From contig NC_053149.1 in the NCBI RefSeq assembly GCF_016808335.1, forward strand, positions 15,055,714-15,119,713: a DNA stretch of 64,000 nt. The letters run 5' to 3'. The notes under the pieces are model-generated. The model did no database searches, had not been told where the DNA came from, and saw nothing but the letters and a program-made list of their open reading frames with translations. The position numbers and the translations under genes were made by a program. The stretch comes from Panicum virgatum. Lineage: Eukaryota; Streptophyta; Magnoliopsida; Poales; Poaceae. This document shows, piece after piece, positions 10,991 to 23,857 of the stretch. The first letter of the stretch is position 1; each line of letters opens with the position of its first letter.

Positions 10991-11300
10991 TATGCCAGCA
11001 TACGGCTTCTTTTCCAAAGCAAGCTAAAAAGTGCCACTTAGTCCATATCGTATCCATACATGGCAAGCCACGGCCTACTTTTGGCGCCATTATCCCTCCC
11101 GAAAGTCAATACGTGCATCCTAGCCTCACCGAGGTTGCAGCTAATAATTCTGGCACGAGCTCCGATAGCCTAGCCACACCTTGGAAGCACCACTTCCCAT
11201 TCATGGTGCTGCGTTGGCAGGAGAACAAGATGTCTTTGTAGAGATCTCCATAACACATATATACTGCATGCACCAACTGTAGAGGCTCGACAGAGCCTGC

Positions 11301-11378
11301 CGTTCGGGGTCAATCATCCTAGCTGGCCACTGCAGGGGTCGTTCGGGGTCAATCATCCTAGCAGGTCACTACAGGGGT
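11301..11378. repeat. 39-bp tandem duplication
   Basis: Two adjacent 39-bp units begin cgttcggggtcaatcatcct and end ac.gcagggg or similar. They differ at about four positions. Confidence 0.8.
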
Positions 11379-11534
11379 CGTCGGTAGACAAGCCAGCGAT
11401 GACCATGGTGTTCACCCTAGGGCCCAGGGCTATCGCCAACAAGAGGGCACGGGAGCATGTCGACCTCGCCATGTGCGGGTATGCACACACACATAGCTGC
11501 ACGATTGCTCATCCCAGGACGGGTCTTGACGACG

Positions 11535-12400
11535 AGGCGGTCGCCGCAGGATGCCACCATGCGGCCGAAGGCATGGAAGACGACCTTGCGCGCCCCTAGT
11601 CATCGACGAGCAGGTCGAGCAAAGGTAGGCCCATCACATCAACCATCCTCGATCACGACGGAAGGGAACCATGGGTTATCAATCCATATGTACATCAGTT
11701 GCAGGGTCTCCTTTTCCCCTTGCTTGATGTCATGGAAGTTGCATGAGGTCACCTCATCCGGCTTCATGGACCAAAAGCTAGTCAACAGCTTTGTCCTCAA
11801 CTGGCTCCACAAGTGAATGTGACCTTCCGGAAAGTTTGTGTACCAGCGCTGCGTCGGACACTTCAACGCCAATACTAGTGCTTTTGCCTTCATAGCATGC
11901 TCCCTCCAGTTAATTCAATCGCCGCTTCGTACTTGAGCAGGAAATCCTTTGGGTTAGACTCTCCGTCGAACTGTAACAGGGATTGTCGCGTTGAATCTGC
12001 ATAACCCTGGGACTTCATACAACCCGACGAATAATGGTGAGGTGGGGCCTTCGTAGCGCCGTCTCCTCAGGTGGTGCCCTTGGTGGTGCTCACCGTTTTC
12101 CTCCTCGTGCCGGGGATCTTCGACCGCAGTTACATGCAGTCCTTCCCTCGGGGCTTCGTATCTTCGTGGGATTGGCTCTTCAGGCTCCGGCTCGAGGACA
12201 ACCTGCATCTGCTCTAGCATCCTCTTCTTCTCTTGAATCTTCTGGTGCAACAACTGGAAGCGGAGCTTTTCCTCCTTGTGCTGCCTGTACTGCTCCTAGG
12301 CTTTGGCATCTGTCAGCTGCCGCTCCTTGCCCTTCGCCCTTGTTTGCATCTCGGTAACCGAAGGCTCTGCCTCTTCCGTTGCTTGATGCGCTCTTTGTCT
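11535..12400 (-). pseudogene. Ty3/gypsy gag remnant
   Basis: On the minus strand, 11893-11640 encodes ALKCPTQRWYTNFPEGHIH and KPDEVTSCNFHDIKQGEKET, the conserved core of grass gypsy Gag proteins. Sequence at 12253-11954 reads as the upstream part: a charged, arginine-rich segment, then RFNATIPVTV. The two parts are in different frames with stops between them, so the gene is dead. No LTRs, protease or reverse transcriptase were seen next to it. It is an isolated fragment, partly repeated at 10820-10990. Confidence 0.65.
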
Positions 12401-13083
12401 GACTTCAACCAAATGAGCGCCGATCCTTCGGAGTGCCTCTATATCTTCTTCCGAAACTCCCAGTTCCTCAAGGTTGACTTTGTGTTCTCTATCCGCGATG
12501 TGATCGATGGAGACCTCTTTGCTGTTGGAGTTACTAATGTTGCCCTATGTCACAATGCCAAGGTCCAGAGATGTCGGGCCCTCCATCAAAGTAGTGTTGT
12601 TTCCCTTCTTCTTTGGTGTCATGTCATGTGTTGGGACGAACTGCGGGTGGGCACCAAAAACTATTGGTGGAAAGTACCCTCCGGATTGGAGAAACACCAA
12701 AATAGTCTCGATGAAGGCACCAAGGAAACACAAGAACCACAAAGGCACCTTTGGAATTCACTGTAATGCTCAGCAATTATGTATTCAATATCCCATCAAC
12801 TACAGTTACAGAGGTATTTGTAGGAGGGATCCAACCACCCCTTCGACAATTTGTGTTATGATGTACTTTAATTTGTCCATCCATGTAGTCAATTTGTACT
12901 ATTCATGTAATCACTATGTTTGAACTATCATTATGCTATGCATGTATGAATGTTGTTGTTCTCATGTGTTGATATGTATTCTTGTCATATAAATTTGTTA
13001 ATCTGGCTACGACAATATTTATAGTAGTAAATATTTCATTATATTCTGATCCTTGATTTTTTTCTGGTTCATGTGGTGCAGCT
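12401..13083. other. intergenic, no gene recognised
   Basis: Short ORFs in several frames lack recognisable domains. The left part may extend the gypsy remnant; the right part is AT-rich. Confidence 0.4.
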
Positions 13084-13330
13084 ATGGTGGGAGACGAGGA
13101 CAGTGAGTACGTGAAGCTGGAGTTGTTCAACACAGACATTGATAGGCAGCACTGGTCCTTCATGTCCGCAGTTCATGGTGTCACGCTGAAGACACTTCGA
13201 GCATGCGTGCCCACCCGATGTAACATGGTTGGATTCCTAAGTATGTTCTCCAGTTCATTCGTCGTGCTATCTTATGTTTCATTTAATTCAAAATAAATTA
13301 TACACTAAATAGTTGATTTGGTGCCACAGA
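13084..13330 (+). pseudogene. possible 5' exon of a broken plant-mobile-domain-like gene
   Basis: An ATG at 13084 opens a frame of about 53 codons containing 'DIDRQHWSFMSAVHGVTLKT', followed by a possible splice donor (ccta|agtatgttc) near 13241. A candidate acceptor, gtgccacag, ends exactly where the LTR element inserted (13330). The link to the downstream fragment at 23302 is positional and by splice phase only. The plant-mobile-domain assignment rests on the downstream part. Confidence 0.35.
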
Positions 13331-15858
13331 TGTAACACCCAGGTGTTAATGACCTGTAGTTAGGATTAATCCTAGATTTAACATGATCATTAGCATTAAG
13401 TATGCATACATAAAAATGTTAAATTAAATTTTTGCTAGCATTTTAACCCATGTGATGACAAATTCTCTTTTAGAACACTACGGTTTTTAAATTCCAAACG
13501 AAAATATGAATTCACCAAAGATTGGAATGAATTCTCTCCAATTTTGGACCTTAAATGTGGGCCCAAATTGTCATCCTCACCCTGTCTCTCCCATACCTCT
13601 CCCTGTGCTCGACAGGGCTCGGTATGGAGGCCGACGCCTCCCGAAGCTCCTCCATCTTTAATGGTTCAAATTGTCTTGTTGAGGCCAATTTAAATGCTTT
13701 CTGTTATAAACAAGGGTTGGTAAGTTTCTGTTACACCCTTTACCAATCTCTTGTCATGCTAGTTAATTTGTGTGCTAAATTACAGTTGCAAGTTAAATGT
13801 TTGTTTTTGTTTAGTTGCTAGTTATAGCTCTCCTTTTGTTGTTGTTGGTAAACGAATTCCTTTCTGCATGTGTATGTTTCCAGCGGGGTGCTTATTTCAA
13901 TTGTTTTTCATGCTCTAACACTAGAACTAGGACGTGGATGGTTTTTGCTAAGCTTGGTTCTGGTTGCTTATTAGTTAACTAATTCATTAGTTATTTAGTT
14001 TGCTTATTGCATCTGTTTGGTCTTTTCTAAACAAGTTTAGTAATACTTTGTATAGGAAATACTTCAGGCTAAAATAAATTGAATGAATTCTCGTATTGCA
14101 GCACCAACTCATTTTGCCTTTTGAGCTTGTTTGCGGTGCTTACTCGATAAATGATTGCCCAGTCATGTCTTTCTTGTTAATCGTATCGCATTGCATTGCA
14201 TTGCATCATGTTCGGGCCCATGCAATCGTGACATTGTGCCTACCTTGCTTATTCTTTTTGCTGTATCGTCTACTGCACTTTTATGCATTCAGACATCTGC
14301 ATTGGTGCATCTCATTTAGGTACGCTAGAAGTACAACGCATGGACGTGAAGCACATGATTTTGGAGCCGAGCTAGAAGACGGTGAATGGTGGATACATCT
14401 AGAAGATGGATGGATGGACCCCGATATGCATGACCAAAGGAAGATTGCTCGCCAAGCGAGTACCATCTACCTAACACTGATTTAGTGTTACACCAGGCAA
14501 GGCCCGGAGCATAACCCTTAATTTTAATATTCAATGTTTACTATATAATTATTGTGCATTTACGTTTCTAGGAGTTGATTGGAACCTTAGATGTATAATT
14601 TCTAGGTTTCCTCAGTTACTCTACTAGTGTGCAGGTCGTTAGTACGGCAATGCTTAAATAGGTTTTGGTAGAAGTCGAGTGATTCCTGTCACACGCGAGT
14701 TATAGGATCTTGTTACTTATGGCAAAGTTGTTTGAGAAGGAATCAATGAGGAAAGAAAAATGGAGACCAGACGGGGAATGATGTTGAGATGTAAGTGATG
14801 GCAACAGGACAGGGTCCTGGTGTCTTAGATGGCCCCGTCTATGTCGATTGAGGACCGTACCGTTGTTGGCAGTGTTGATCGAGGATTGAACAGTACTAAC
14901 CACATGCCGGAAGTAGGAGGTAGTCAAAACCTGTAAGCTCAGTACCATATGCGCACCGGTAGGCGGACTTGATACTATCTTCACCAGTGGAGCTAGTATA
15001 GAAACTCATGGCTGACCCTTCGTTGGTATCGGTGGGGCTAGCAGTCCCGGGTCGCAGGGCAGTTTGGCTATTCGGTGTGCATATGTGAAGGGTTGGTGTG
15101 TATAGCCCGACGGGGCATATACGTGCCGTGTTGGTTACGTCCACCTTGCAAGGTTAAATCGGATCGATTCACCGTAACTCGCGGTTATGAGAGCCTTGAT
15201 CTCTTTATCACATTATAGTAAAGAATTGGAATGAGATTGTAATGATGATGATACTCTGGAAGGATTAATGTGATATATCATGCTTGCTCTAGATATGTAT
15301 GCAAACCTAGTTGGTACTAGTTACGTTAAACTTGAGCTAAAATATTGAAAGTAAGGATCCACTATTAGTCGCTTTCCAGCAAATTAAACCCCAGAGTCTA
15401 AAGCCTTGCATACTAGGAGTCGGCTAAGTATATACCATAGTCGGGTAAGTCTTGCTGAGTATTAGTATATTCAGAGTTTGTTGTCACCCTGTTTTCAGGT
15501 AACTGCAGCTGGTGGGAGCTAACTAGGAATCACGTCGGTGGGCTCGATGTGATGTCCTCACGTCATCGTAGTTGTCGTTGTTTTTCTAAACTACACTTCT
15601 ATTTAAATTATGCTGCATGTTGAACTCTGATAATTTTTTAAAACTTATTTTGTAAAGCTCTGCTTGTAAGTTAAACTTGAGAATTGTTGTCTGTTTGTAA
15701 TCATCTGTGCTCGTCTTCGTGCGAGACTTCCAGTGTTTTTCGATCCTTAACCCAACAGACGACCAGATTACACCGTTTTAAGTGCGTAGTAATTTAATTA
15801 ATCATTAAGATGATAGTTAGCGCACTTAAGCCGGTTTAATTTGGGCGGTTCTGTTACA
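13331..15858 (+). repeat. left LTR (2528 bp), internally deleted
   Basis: It matches the right LTR from end to end. It lacks the equivalent of 19889-21087, with the junction at about 13654-13657. The flanks of the missing segment share only a few bases. Confidence 0.9.
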
Positions 15859-15860
15859 GC

Positions 15861-15872
15861 TGGTATCAGAGC
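15861..15872 (+). other. primer binding site
   Basis: TGGTATCAGAGC, two bases after the left LTR, is the standard complement of the initiator-methionine tRNA 3' end. It sets the element's orientation as plus. Confidence 0.85.
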
Positions 15873-18800
15873 CGAAACACACTGGGGATGATTACTTGAA
15901 TGCTTAATTAAGTTTAAAACTAACTTTTAGTTTGCAAAATTGTCGGTTTTGAAAATTTGACGCTAGTTGCGCTAAGGAATAAGATAGATAGCTCGTATGC
16001 CCTATCTAGGTTTTACTAGTTATGGTGGCGTCTAAGTATCTATTTTATTCCAGCACTTTACTTTCTGTTAAAACTTACTTTCTAGCACGACCGATATCTA
16101 ATATTCCGTAACGACGCACCTACGCTAATGTAACCAAGGTAAGCATTCTTGGTAGTCCTTTAGAATAGCTCACGTGTTTCATACGTGCGCGGGACCCGTA
16201 TGTTGAGCATACGAGGAGGTGATAAGGCTCCATTCAATCAAGCCTGTCGCTATCTGCCGCCTGATATGGAGTGCGGATTTCTTACTGTGTGATTGTAACC
16301 ACGGCCATCTCGTAAGGCAATGTTATGAGATGTAGACATGTCATACGGTTGGCCATGACCGTGACCCTTGGGACACGTCTACCCTTGGATGTCCCGTAAG
16401 GCGAGTGTACGGGAAGTGAATACGTTATTATGACGTTTGAAACGCTGGCCATTCAGCGTCGAACGTTTGGGTGCCATCTCTATAGCGGATAGTAATGTAT
16501 GTGTGAATATGTGGGAAACTGCATATGCGTTACCCGTGTGGCGTAGGATACATGGGGGCCGTTCGTGAGTGCTGGCACGAAGGGTCCAGAAGTGGTTATA
16601 TATATCTTGTGTTCTTCTGTAGGTACCCTAACCACGTTACGTAAGTTATGAACGTAAGAACGACTAGTATATATAGGGAGAGTACGTATTGTGCTACCGA
16701 TTGCCCCCGTATGCCTTGTTATTGGCAATTGTTTGGGTGAGGAAGGATAGAACGTGCATGCATCATGTTGTCTTGGTTTGGTTGATCGCCTTGCTTGTTA
16801 CGCCGTTTTACTAAAATATGTTGCTTTTATCTAAATATCTGTCTAATTTTGTGTTGTAGTAGCAGAGCCAACATAATCTGCTAGCCTAATCGTGGGTTGA
16901 CAAGATCTTTCGAAAGTCAGAGCCTTTAGATCATGTGCGAACCTTACTGTTAATCTTATCTTGTCATTCGAATCAAACCCTCGTTGAATGCCTTGAACCT
17001 GTTCTGGCAAAAGCTTGGTACTTTTTCCTTTAATGATTAAACCTTGATATTGTCAGCAAACCCTTCAATCCATCGTTCAGGGATGTTGTACCTTATATTG
17101 CTAGCTATTCTGATTCCAACACCTGAAACTTGTACCTTCATTCTTGCTCAGTTAATATTTGGTTAACTTAAAAGGTTCATGACAATCATAATTTTTTTAA
17201 TACATTCATTGCTACAATAGTTATGCACCACATCATTTCATGTCATTGCTCAATGCATGGTGGCGCATCATCATCGGTAAAATGTGAGTTAACTAATGGG
17301 TGTGCTCCGAGTAGAACTTCGGGTTGTCTTCGGTTTCCTAAGTCTATCTTGTCGCTGTTAGCACTACTGGGTTGTTATTCCTCTTTTTCTTATGGTGGTG
17401 TTTAATCACATGACTATGATGCCGCGACGGAACCTAGGGCCTCATGTGCGCTGCAGCCACATGATTGAGCCACTAGGAGCGCGCTGGTGCCTCGGTATAT
17501 GTGACATAACTCACCTCAATCCCTTCTTGTACAACCTTTACTAGTGTCCTAACTTCTTATCCATCTCAAGGGTACAAGGTTAACGAGAGGTTAGTCACGA
17601 GCGAGGGAACAATCATAAGGCGTGTGTTGCATTGTGTGCATCATAAACTCATGTTGTATGCATCATGCTTCATGCATTTCATACGTGTATAAAACAAGAG
17701 CATCGTCATCCTTGCATCATGGTGTATGCATCATTGGGTCAGCATCATGACAATTGCATCGTGTCAGCTGCACCATTTCATTTTGTGCATGGAACATCCC
17801 ATCATTTCATTGCACCACCATTGCAATCATACATCTCATGGGTGCATCATCATTATGAGTATCGAGCATGTGCACTATGAGTTGGAATATTTTGTCATTA
17901 TCCCTTGATTGCATTGGCATAAATAAGCATGTTTTACAACTAGCATCGTGCAACTCATTCAAATAATATAATCCTGAGCAAGGATGTTCCAGAAACTCTT
18001 CTTAAACCAATCTTCTGTGCTATCCTCCTTTCTATCTATAAGTCTTGTGGTGAATGTCACCGACATTATTTTCCTCATGTGATGATCTTATCATTGTGAA
18101 AACTGACCACTTTGTCTCATCATCATACCTTGTTCGGTTAACTTTTCTTTCGGATCTGAAAACCTTGCACAACTCAATTCTCCATTCTAGTTGAAGAGCC
18201 GTGTAAGAATCGAGTTCGGGTGTTCACTTAAAAGCAATCGTCGTCATCGGGAGGCATCCCCATCTGCATGCAAAGAGGAAGTTCCTTTCGCCTTAGTAGT
18301 AAAATCCTAGTTTTGGAATGCGTTCGTAATCTTTTGAGTTCCATAAATGACCCTGATCAAGGTATGGAGCTAGCAAATCTTATATGCGGTGCTAGTTACG
18401 ATTGTTGTGCTGCAAAAATCTAGGATCTATGCATCCGGTAGACCTTTTTGTTGACCCGCTTACCCTAGCCAAGTTTCACCAAGTGGTTGTCTATGTCTGT
18501 GGTATGTTCATGTGCCTGTTGGTCAAAACCATACCTGGCATTCATTGTTGAACCTCTCTATTGCATATCCTAAAGATGATCTGGTACAATGTTAATCTCT
18601 TTTTCTGCCTTGGCCTCAGAATCTTTCCCTTGCAAATCATGTCATTGCTTTATCAGCCAGGTCTTTGGATGGTATATCGGTTTTGTTTCACATGTTCTGC
18701 CTATTTCATCTCTACTTTCCTCAGGCATCTGAATGGTTATTGGGCTTGATCTCATATTGCTGGCCAACCGGACCGAAACTCATATTGATTGTCAATCTGG

Positions 18801-19548
18801 CGGTCTCTTGGTCGACACAGCTGTATGTGAAGCTAATGCAAGAGTTTTATGTCTTGTAGCCTTTGGCGTTTAAAATCCCTATTGCTATTATGTCATAATT
18901 GGATCACCTCCTTGCTATCCTTGTTTTTCGTAATGCCGTCCATGCATGATCTATCGATGCTACATAGGAATTCTCATCGGTGGTATCTTTGTAATGGTGT
19001 TATGATGGACAAATGACGGTGTCGTGACGAAACCAAGGGCCCCTGTGGGTGATCGACACATGGTTGTGTTACTCGACACACACTAGTATCGAGGTTGCTA
19101 GTCATGATCCAGTAGGCCACTACTTCGGTGTGTTAGCTCCTCGTGAGCCTTGTCCAAGTCTATCTCTTATTGCTCTGTCTAGAGCTTTCTATACTGGACC
19201 TAAATCTAGTGAGTCTTCCTTCCGAAGTTACCAAAGGGATGATCTTGAAAGAACTGCTAATGGACGAAAATGTTAGAAGACTGCAAGAGGTGGTAGACAA
19301 GGAACCTTACCATGATGATCAAGCAACCTATGCCATTATTGTTGGCATCAGAGGGCATAAAACATGTAAAGTTGGACAAGCTACCCATTGGACAAAATCG
19401 TGGGAGATATCTTGTATCTTACACTTTGCTTCTTAAACTTTCTCTAAGCTCTCAATCTTTATCTGCAACGGCTCCTACCATCAACATCGATCTTCTATTG
19501 CCCTATTTCCTTGAAAGTCTTTCGTTCAGAATCTCGGGACGAGATTCT
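15873..19548 (+). other. non-coding interior of the LTR element
   Basis: The longest frames here are under 100 codons and show no retroelement motifs. Short palindromic phrases such as 'cccgtaaggcgagtgtacggg' and 'catcatttcatg' repeats occur. It may be a heavily decayed or replaced coding region. Confidence 0.6.
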
Positions 19549-19564
19549 TTTAAGGGGGTAGGAT
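19549..19564 (+). other. polypurine tract
   Basis: tttaagggggtaggat lies directly before the right LTR and is the expected plus-strand priming site. Confidence 0.75.
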
Positions 19565-22500
19565 TGTAACACCCAGGTGTTAGTGACCTGTAGTTAGGAT
19601 TAATCCTAGATTTAACATGATCATTAGCATTAAGTATGCATACATAAAAACATTAAATTAAATTTTTGCTAGCATTTTAACCCATGTGATGACAAATTCT
19701 CTTTTAGAACACTCCGGTTTTTAAATTCCAAACGAAAATATGAATTCACCAAAGATTGGAATGAATTCTCTCCAAATTTGGACCTTACATGTGGGCCCCA
19801 ATTGTCATCCTCACCCTGTCTCTCCCATACCTCTCCCTGTGCTCAACAGGACTCGTTATGGAGGCCGACGCCTCCCGAAGCTCCTCCACCGCCTCGCTGT
19901 CCGTCGTGGAGGCTCGCCCGTTTTCCCGGCCAGGGACGTCGCCAAGTCGTCCATGCTTTCTTCCCGAGCTCGCCACCTGCTTCCTTCTTCCTCGCTTGTG
20001 CTCGCTATTCTCTTTCTCCTAGGACAGAGCTCTCGAGCAGACCACCCCGATCCAAAATCCGCCCAAACCACGCCATGGTTTTTGAATCCCTCTCATCCAA
20101 AGTTCCTTCACCTTCCAAGCTACCTCCTCGGCCCCTCCCTGAGCCCGGCCGAGCCCTACCTCGGCCGGAAATTAGGCCCTGTACCGCCGGCCTCCATTAA
20201 ACTTCGACGAAACTCAGGCTGCACATCGATCCGTCCTTCCGGCCCTTCTCCCTCCAACCTAGGTATAAGAATCGACTCCCCTCGACTCACTGATGCTCGT
20301 GCTCGCCTCGTTCCATCGCGTTCACATCATTTCCACGCTCGTTCCCGAGCCATGCCGGCCGCCGGCCCGTGCTCCACGCTGGCGAGCCGCCTCCGGCCGT
20401 CCCAACCCGCACCGAGCACACCATGAGGTAGCTCGCGACCTCTTCTATCTCCTCCCCCACTACCCCCTAGCCGCCGGCGAGCCCCCTCGCCTGAATTCGG
20501 CCGGCAAGCACCGCCCCCTCCTCTGTTTTTCTGCCCAGGGACCTTGTGCAAGAATTGGAACAAGTCAAGGGGGCTATGTGCATAGCTATAGACTCAGATG
20601 AATAGTGCTGCAAGGGTTCTTTTGCAATAAATTGGCTGAAACTTTGGAAAATCGTAGTAAATCATAGAAAAATCAGAAAAATGCAAACTAAAATTTGTTG
20701 GATTCCTTGTTCTAAGATCTACAACTTTACTTACAGGTTGATCTTCAGTTTCTAAATATTTTTTTCTCTAGTTTAAATGTTAGTTTAAGTGGTTGCAAGT
20801 TTTGAAAATGCATAGTAAATAGTAGAAAAATGGTAAAAATATAAAACTAGTTGGGTTAGTTTTGTTTTGGCATGTAGAACTTCGGAAAAATATTTAACCT
20901 GCTGTTTGTTTAATGTTTCTATGTTGTATTGATTTAATCATGAGTAATGCATGTTTTAGCTTGTTTATTTAATATCTGCAGTTCTAGAAGTCTAAAAATT
21001 ATGAAATTTATGCAGTAGCTTACTCTTGGAATGCTTAGTTCACTGTAAAAGTTTCATATCCAGAATATATGTAAATGTTTGTATAAATTTAATGGTTCAA
21101 ATTGTCTTGTTGAGGCCAATTTAAATGCTTTCTGTTATAAACAAGGGTTGGTAAGTTTTTGTTACACCCTTTACCAATCTCTTGTCATGCCAGTTAATTG
21201 GTGTGCTAAATTACGGTTGCAAGTTAAATGTTTGTTTTTGTTTAGTTGCTAGTTATAGCTCTCCCTTTGTTGTTGTTGCTAAACAAATTCCGTTCTGCAT
21301 GTGTATGTTTCCAGCGGGGTGCTTATTTCAATTGTTTTTCATGCTCTAACATTAGAACTAGGACGTGGATGGTTTTTGCTAAGCTTGGTTCTGGTTGCTT
21401 ATTAGTTAACTAATTCATTAGTTACTTAGTTTGCTTATTGCATCTGCTTGGTCTTTTCTAAACAAGTTTAGTAATACTTTGTATAGGAAATACTTTAGGC
21501 TAAAATAAATTGAATGAACTCTCATATTGCAGCACCAACTCATTTTGCCTTTTGAGCTTGTTTGCGGTGCTTACTCGATAAATGATTGCCCAGTCATGTT
21601 TTTCTTGTTAATCGTATCGCATTGCATTGCATCATGTTCGGGCCCATGCAATCGTGACATTGTGCCTACCTTGCTTATTCTTTTTGTTGTATCGTCTACT
21701 GCACTTTCATGCATTCAGACATCTACATTGGTGCATCTCATTTAGGTACGCTAGAAGTATAACGCATGGACGTGAAGCACATGATTTTAGAGCCGAGCTA
21801 GAAGACGGTGAATGGTGGATACATCTAGAAGATGGATGGATGAACCCCGATATGCATGACCAAAGGAAGATTGCTCGCCAAGCGAGTATCATCTAACTAA
21901 CACTGATTTAGTGTTACACCAGGCAAGCCCTGGAGCATAACCCTTAATTTTAGTATTCAATGTTTACTATATAATTTGTGTGCATTTATGTTTCTAGGAG
22001 TTGATTGGAATCTTAGATGCATAATCCCTAGGTTTCCTCAGTTACAATACTAGTGTGCAGGTCGTTAGTACTGCAATGCTTAAATAAGTTTCGGTAGAAG
22101 TCGAGTGATTCCTGTCACACGCGAGTTATAGGATCTTGTTACTTATGGCAAAGTTGTTTGGGAAGGAACCAATGAGGACAGAAAAATAGAGACCAGAAAG
22201 GGAATGATGTTGAGATGTAAGTGATGGCAACAGGACAGAGTCCTAGTGTCTTCGATGGCCCCGTCTGTGTCGATTGAGGACCGTACCGTTGTTGGCAGTG
22301 TTGATCGAGGATTGAATAGTACTAACCACATGCCGGAAGTAGGAGGTAGTCGAAACTAGTATGCTCAGTACCATATGCGCACCGGTAGGCGGACTTGATA
22401 CTGTCTTCACCAGTGGAGCTAGTATAGAAACTCATGGCTGACCCTTCGTTGGTATCGGTGGGGCTAGCAGTCCCGGGTCGCAGGGCAGTTTGGCTATTCG

Positions 22501-23296
22501 GTGTGCATATGTGAAGGGTTGGTGTGTATAGCCCGATGGGGCATATAGGTGCCGTGTTGGTTAGGTCCACCTTGCAAGGTTAAATCGGATCGATTCGCCG
22601 TGACTCGCGGTTATGAGAGCCTTGATCTCTTTGTCACATCGTAGTAAAGAATTGGAATGAGAATGGAATGATGATGATATGATAATGATACTCTGGAAAG
22701 ATTAATGTGATATATCATGCTTGCTCTAGATATGTATGCAAACCTAGTTGGTACTGGTTACGTTAAACTTGAGCTAAAATATTGAAAGTAAGGATCCACT
22801 ATTAGTCGCTTTCCAGCAAAATAAACCCCAGAGCCAAAAGCCTTGCATACTAGGAGTCGGCTAAGTATATACCATAGTCGGGTAAGTCTTGCTGAGTATT
22901 AGTATACTCAAGGTTTGTTGTCACCCTATTTTCAGGTAACTGCTGCTGGTGGGAGCTAACCAGGAATCACATCGGTGGGCTCAATGTGATGTCCTCACGT
23001 CATCGTAGTTGTCGTTGTTTTTCTAAACTAAACTTCTATTTAAATTCTGCTGCATGTTGAACTCTGATAATTTGTTTAAAACTTATTTTGTAAAGCTCTG
23101 CTTGTAAGTTAAACTTGAGAATTGTTGTCTGCTTGTAATCATCTGTGCTTGTCTTCGTGCGAGACTTCCAGTGTATTTCGATCCTTAACCCAACAGATGA
23201 CCGGATTACACCGTTTTAAGTGCGTGGTAATTTGATTCACCATTAAGATGATAGTTAGCGCACTTAAGCCGGTTTAATTTGGGTGGTTCTGTTACA
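19565..23296 (+). repeat. right LTR (3732 bp), full length
   Basis: It begins TGTAACACCC and ends CTGTTACA. It contains a GC-rich segment (about 19880-20560) absent from the left LTR, followed by AT-rich sequence to 21087. No coding potential was recognised in the GC-rich part. Confidence 0.9.
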
Positions 23297-23301
23297 ACAG
23301 A

Positions 23302-23857
23302 TTACGTGCAGCAGGACTTTTGCCTCTAGTGAGGTTGGTTGAGGGGGACTTGATTGCTGCTCGGGGTCGTCTGGCGGAACGAGCCATATGCTTCCAGTTC
23401 GACATATAGGGGGCTGAGCACAGGCGTCACTAAGATTAGCTCCACGGAGCCCATCTTTATTGGATGCCCCTTGCTTCTACAACCTTGGTCATACGAGCAA
23501 GGTATGGAGCCGGTGCTTCATCGTTTGTGCCTCCCACCTAGTACAGAGCTGGGTCCTCAGCGTACTTATGTCCCATGCAAGACATGGATACTTCATCGTA
23601 AATCATCTTGGTTATTATTTAAATTTTGCTCACAACATGTACGTAACATTATGTCATCCTATGCAGACTACACCAGCAATAGAGGTGACTAACAATGATG
23701 CTTCACCTGCCGATACAACTACACCCAACGACGACGTGGCAACGCAGTTTGTGGAAACATGGTTCGCTACGCAGATTGGTCCTTCCTAGTTGGGTGACGC
23801 ACCCATGGATCATAAATAGGACTCGCAAGAGGGGGAAGCGGCCTTGACCGGACGCCC
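23302..23857 (+). pseudogene. plant-mobile-domain-like gene fragment, middle part
   Basis: Plant mobile domain proteins (MAIN-like family; aminotransferase-like domain) occur as plant genes and inside transposons. From 23302 one frame reads LRAAGLLPLVRLVEGDLIAA and RGRLAERAICFQFD. Another reads PIFIGCPLLLQPWSYEQ, resembling the 'CLLLLQLWSWER' block of that family. The segment from 23660 is hydrophilic and C-terminal-like. Frames change between these parts and stops occur, so it is broken. Both LTR elements in this region inserted into this gene. Confidence 0.5.

Larger units (their letters stand above)
13331..23296 (+). mobile_element. large non-autonomous LTR retrotransposon (LARD-like), 9966 bp
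   Basis: It is bounded by ACAGA duplications (13326-13330 and 23297-23301) and two LTRs that begin TGTAACACCC and end CTGTTACA. The left LTR is 13331-15858 and the right 19565-23296. An initiator-methionine primer site follows the left LTR, and a polypurine tract precedes the right one. The 3.7-kb interior has no gag, protease, reverse transcriptase or integrase that I can recognise. LTR ends and size resemble grass Tekay/Del-type gypsy elements, so it probably relied on proteins from such an element. The LTRs are largely alike apart from a ~1.2-kb segment. Confidence 0.85.

Noticed and set aside
19740..20601. 228-codon ORF in the right LTR of the 10-kb element
   Set aside because: It spans repeated LTR sequence, has biased composition and is absent from the other LTR; no domain.
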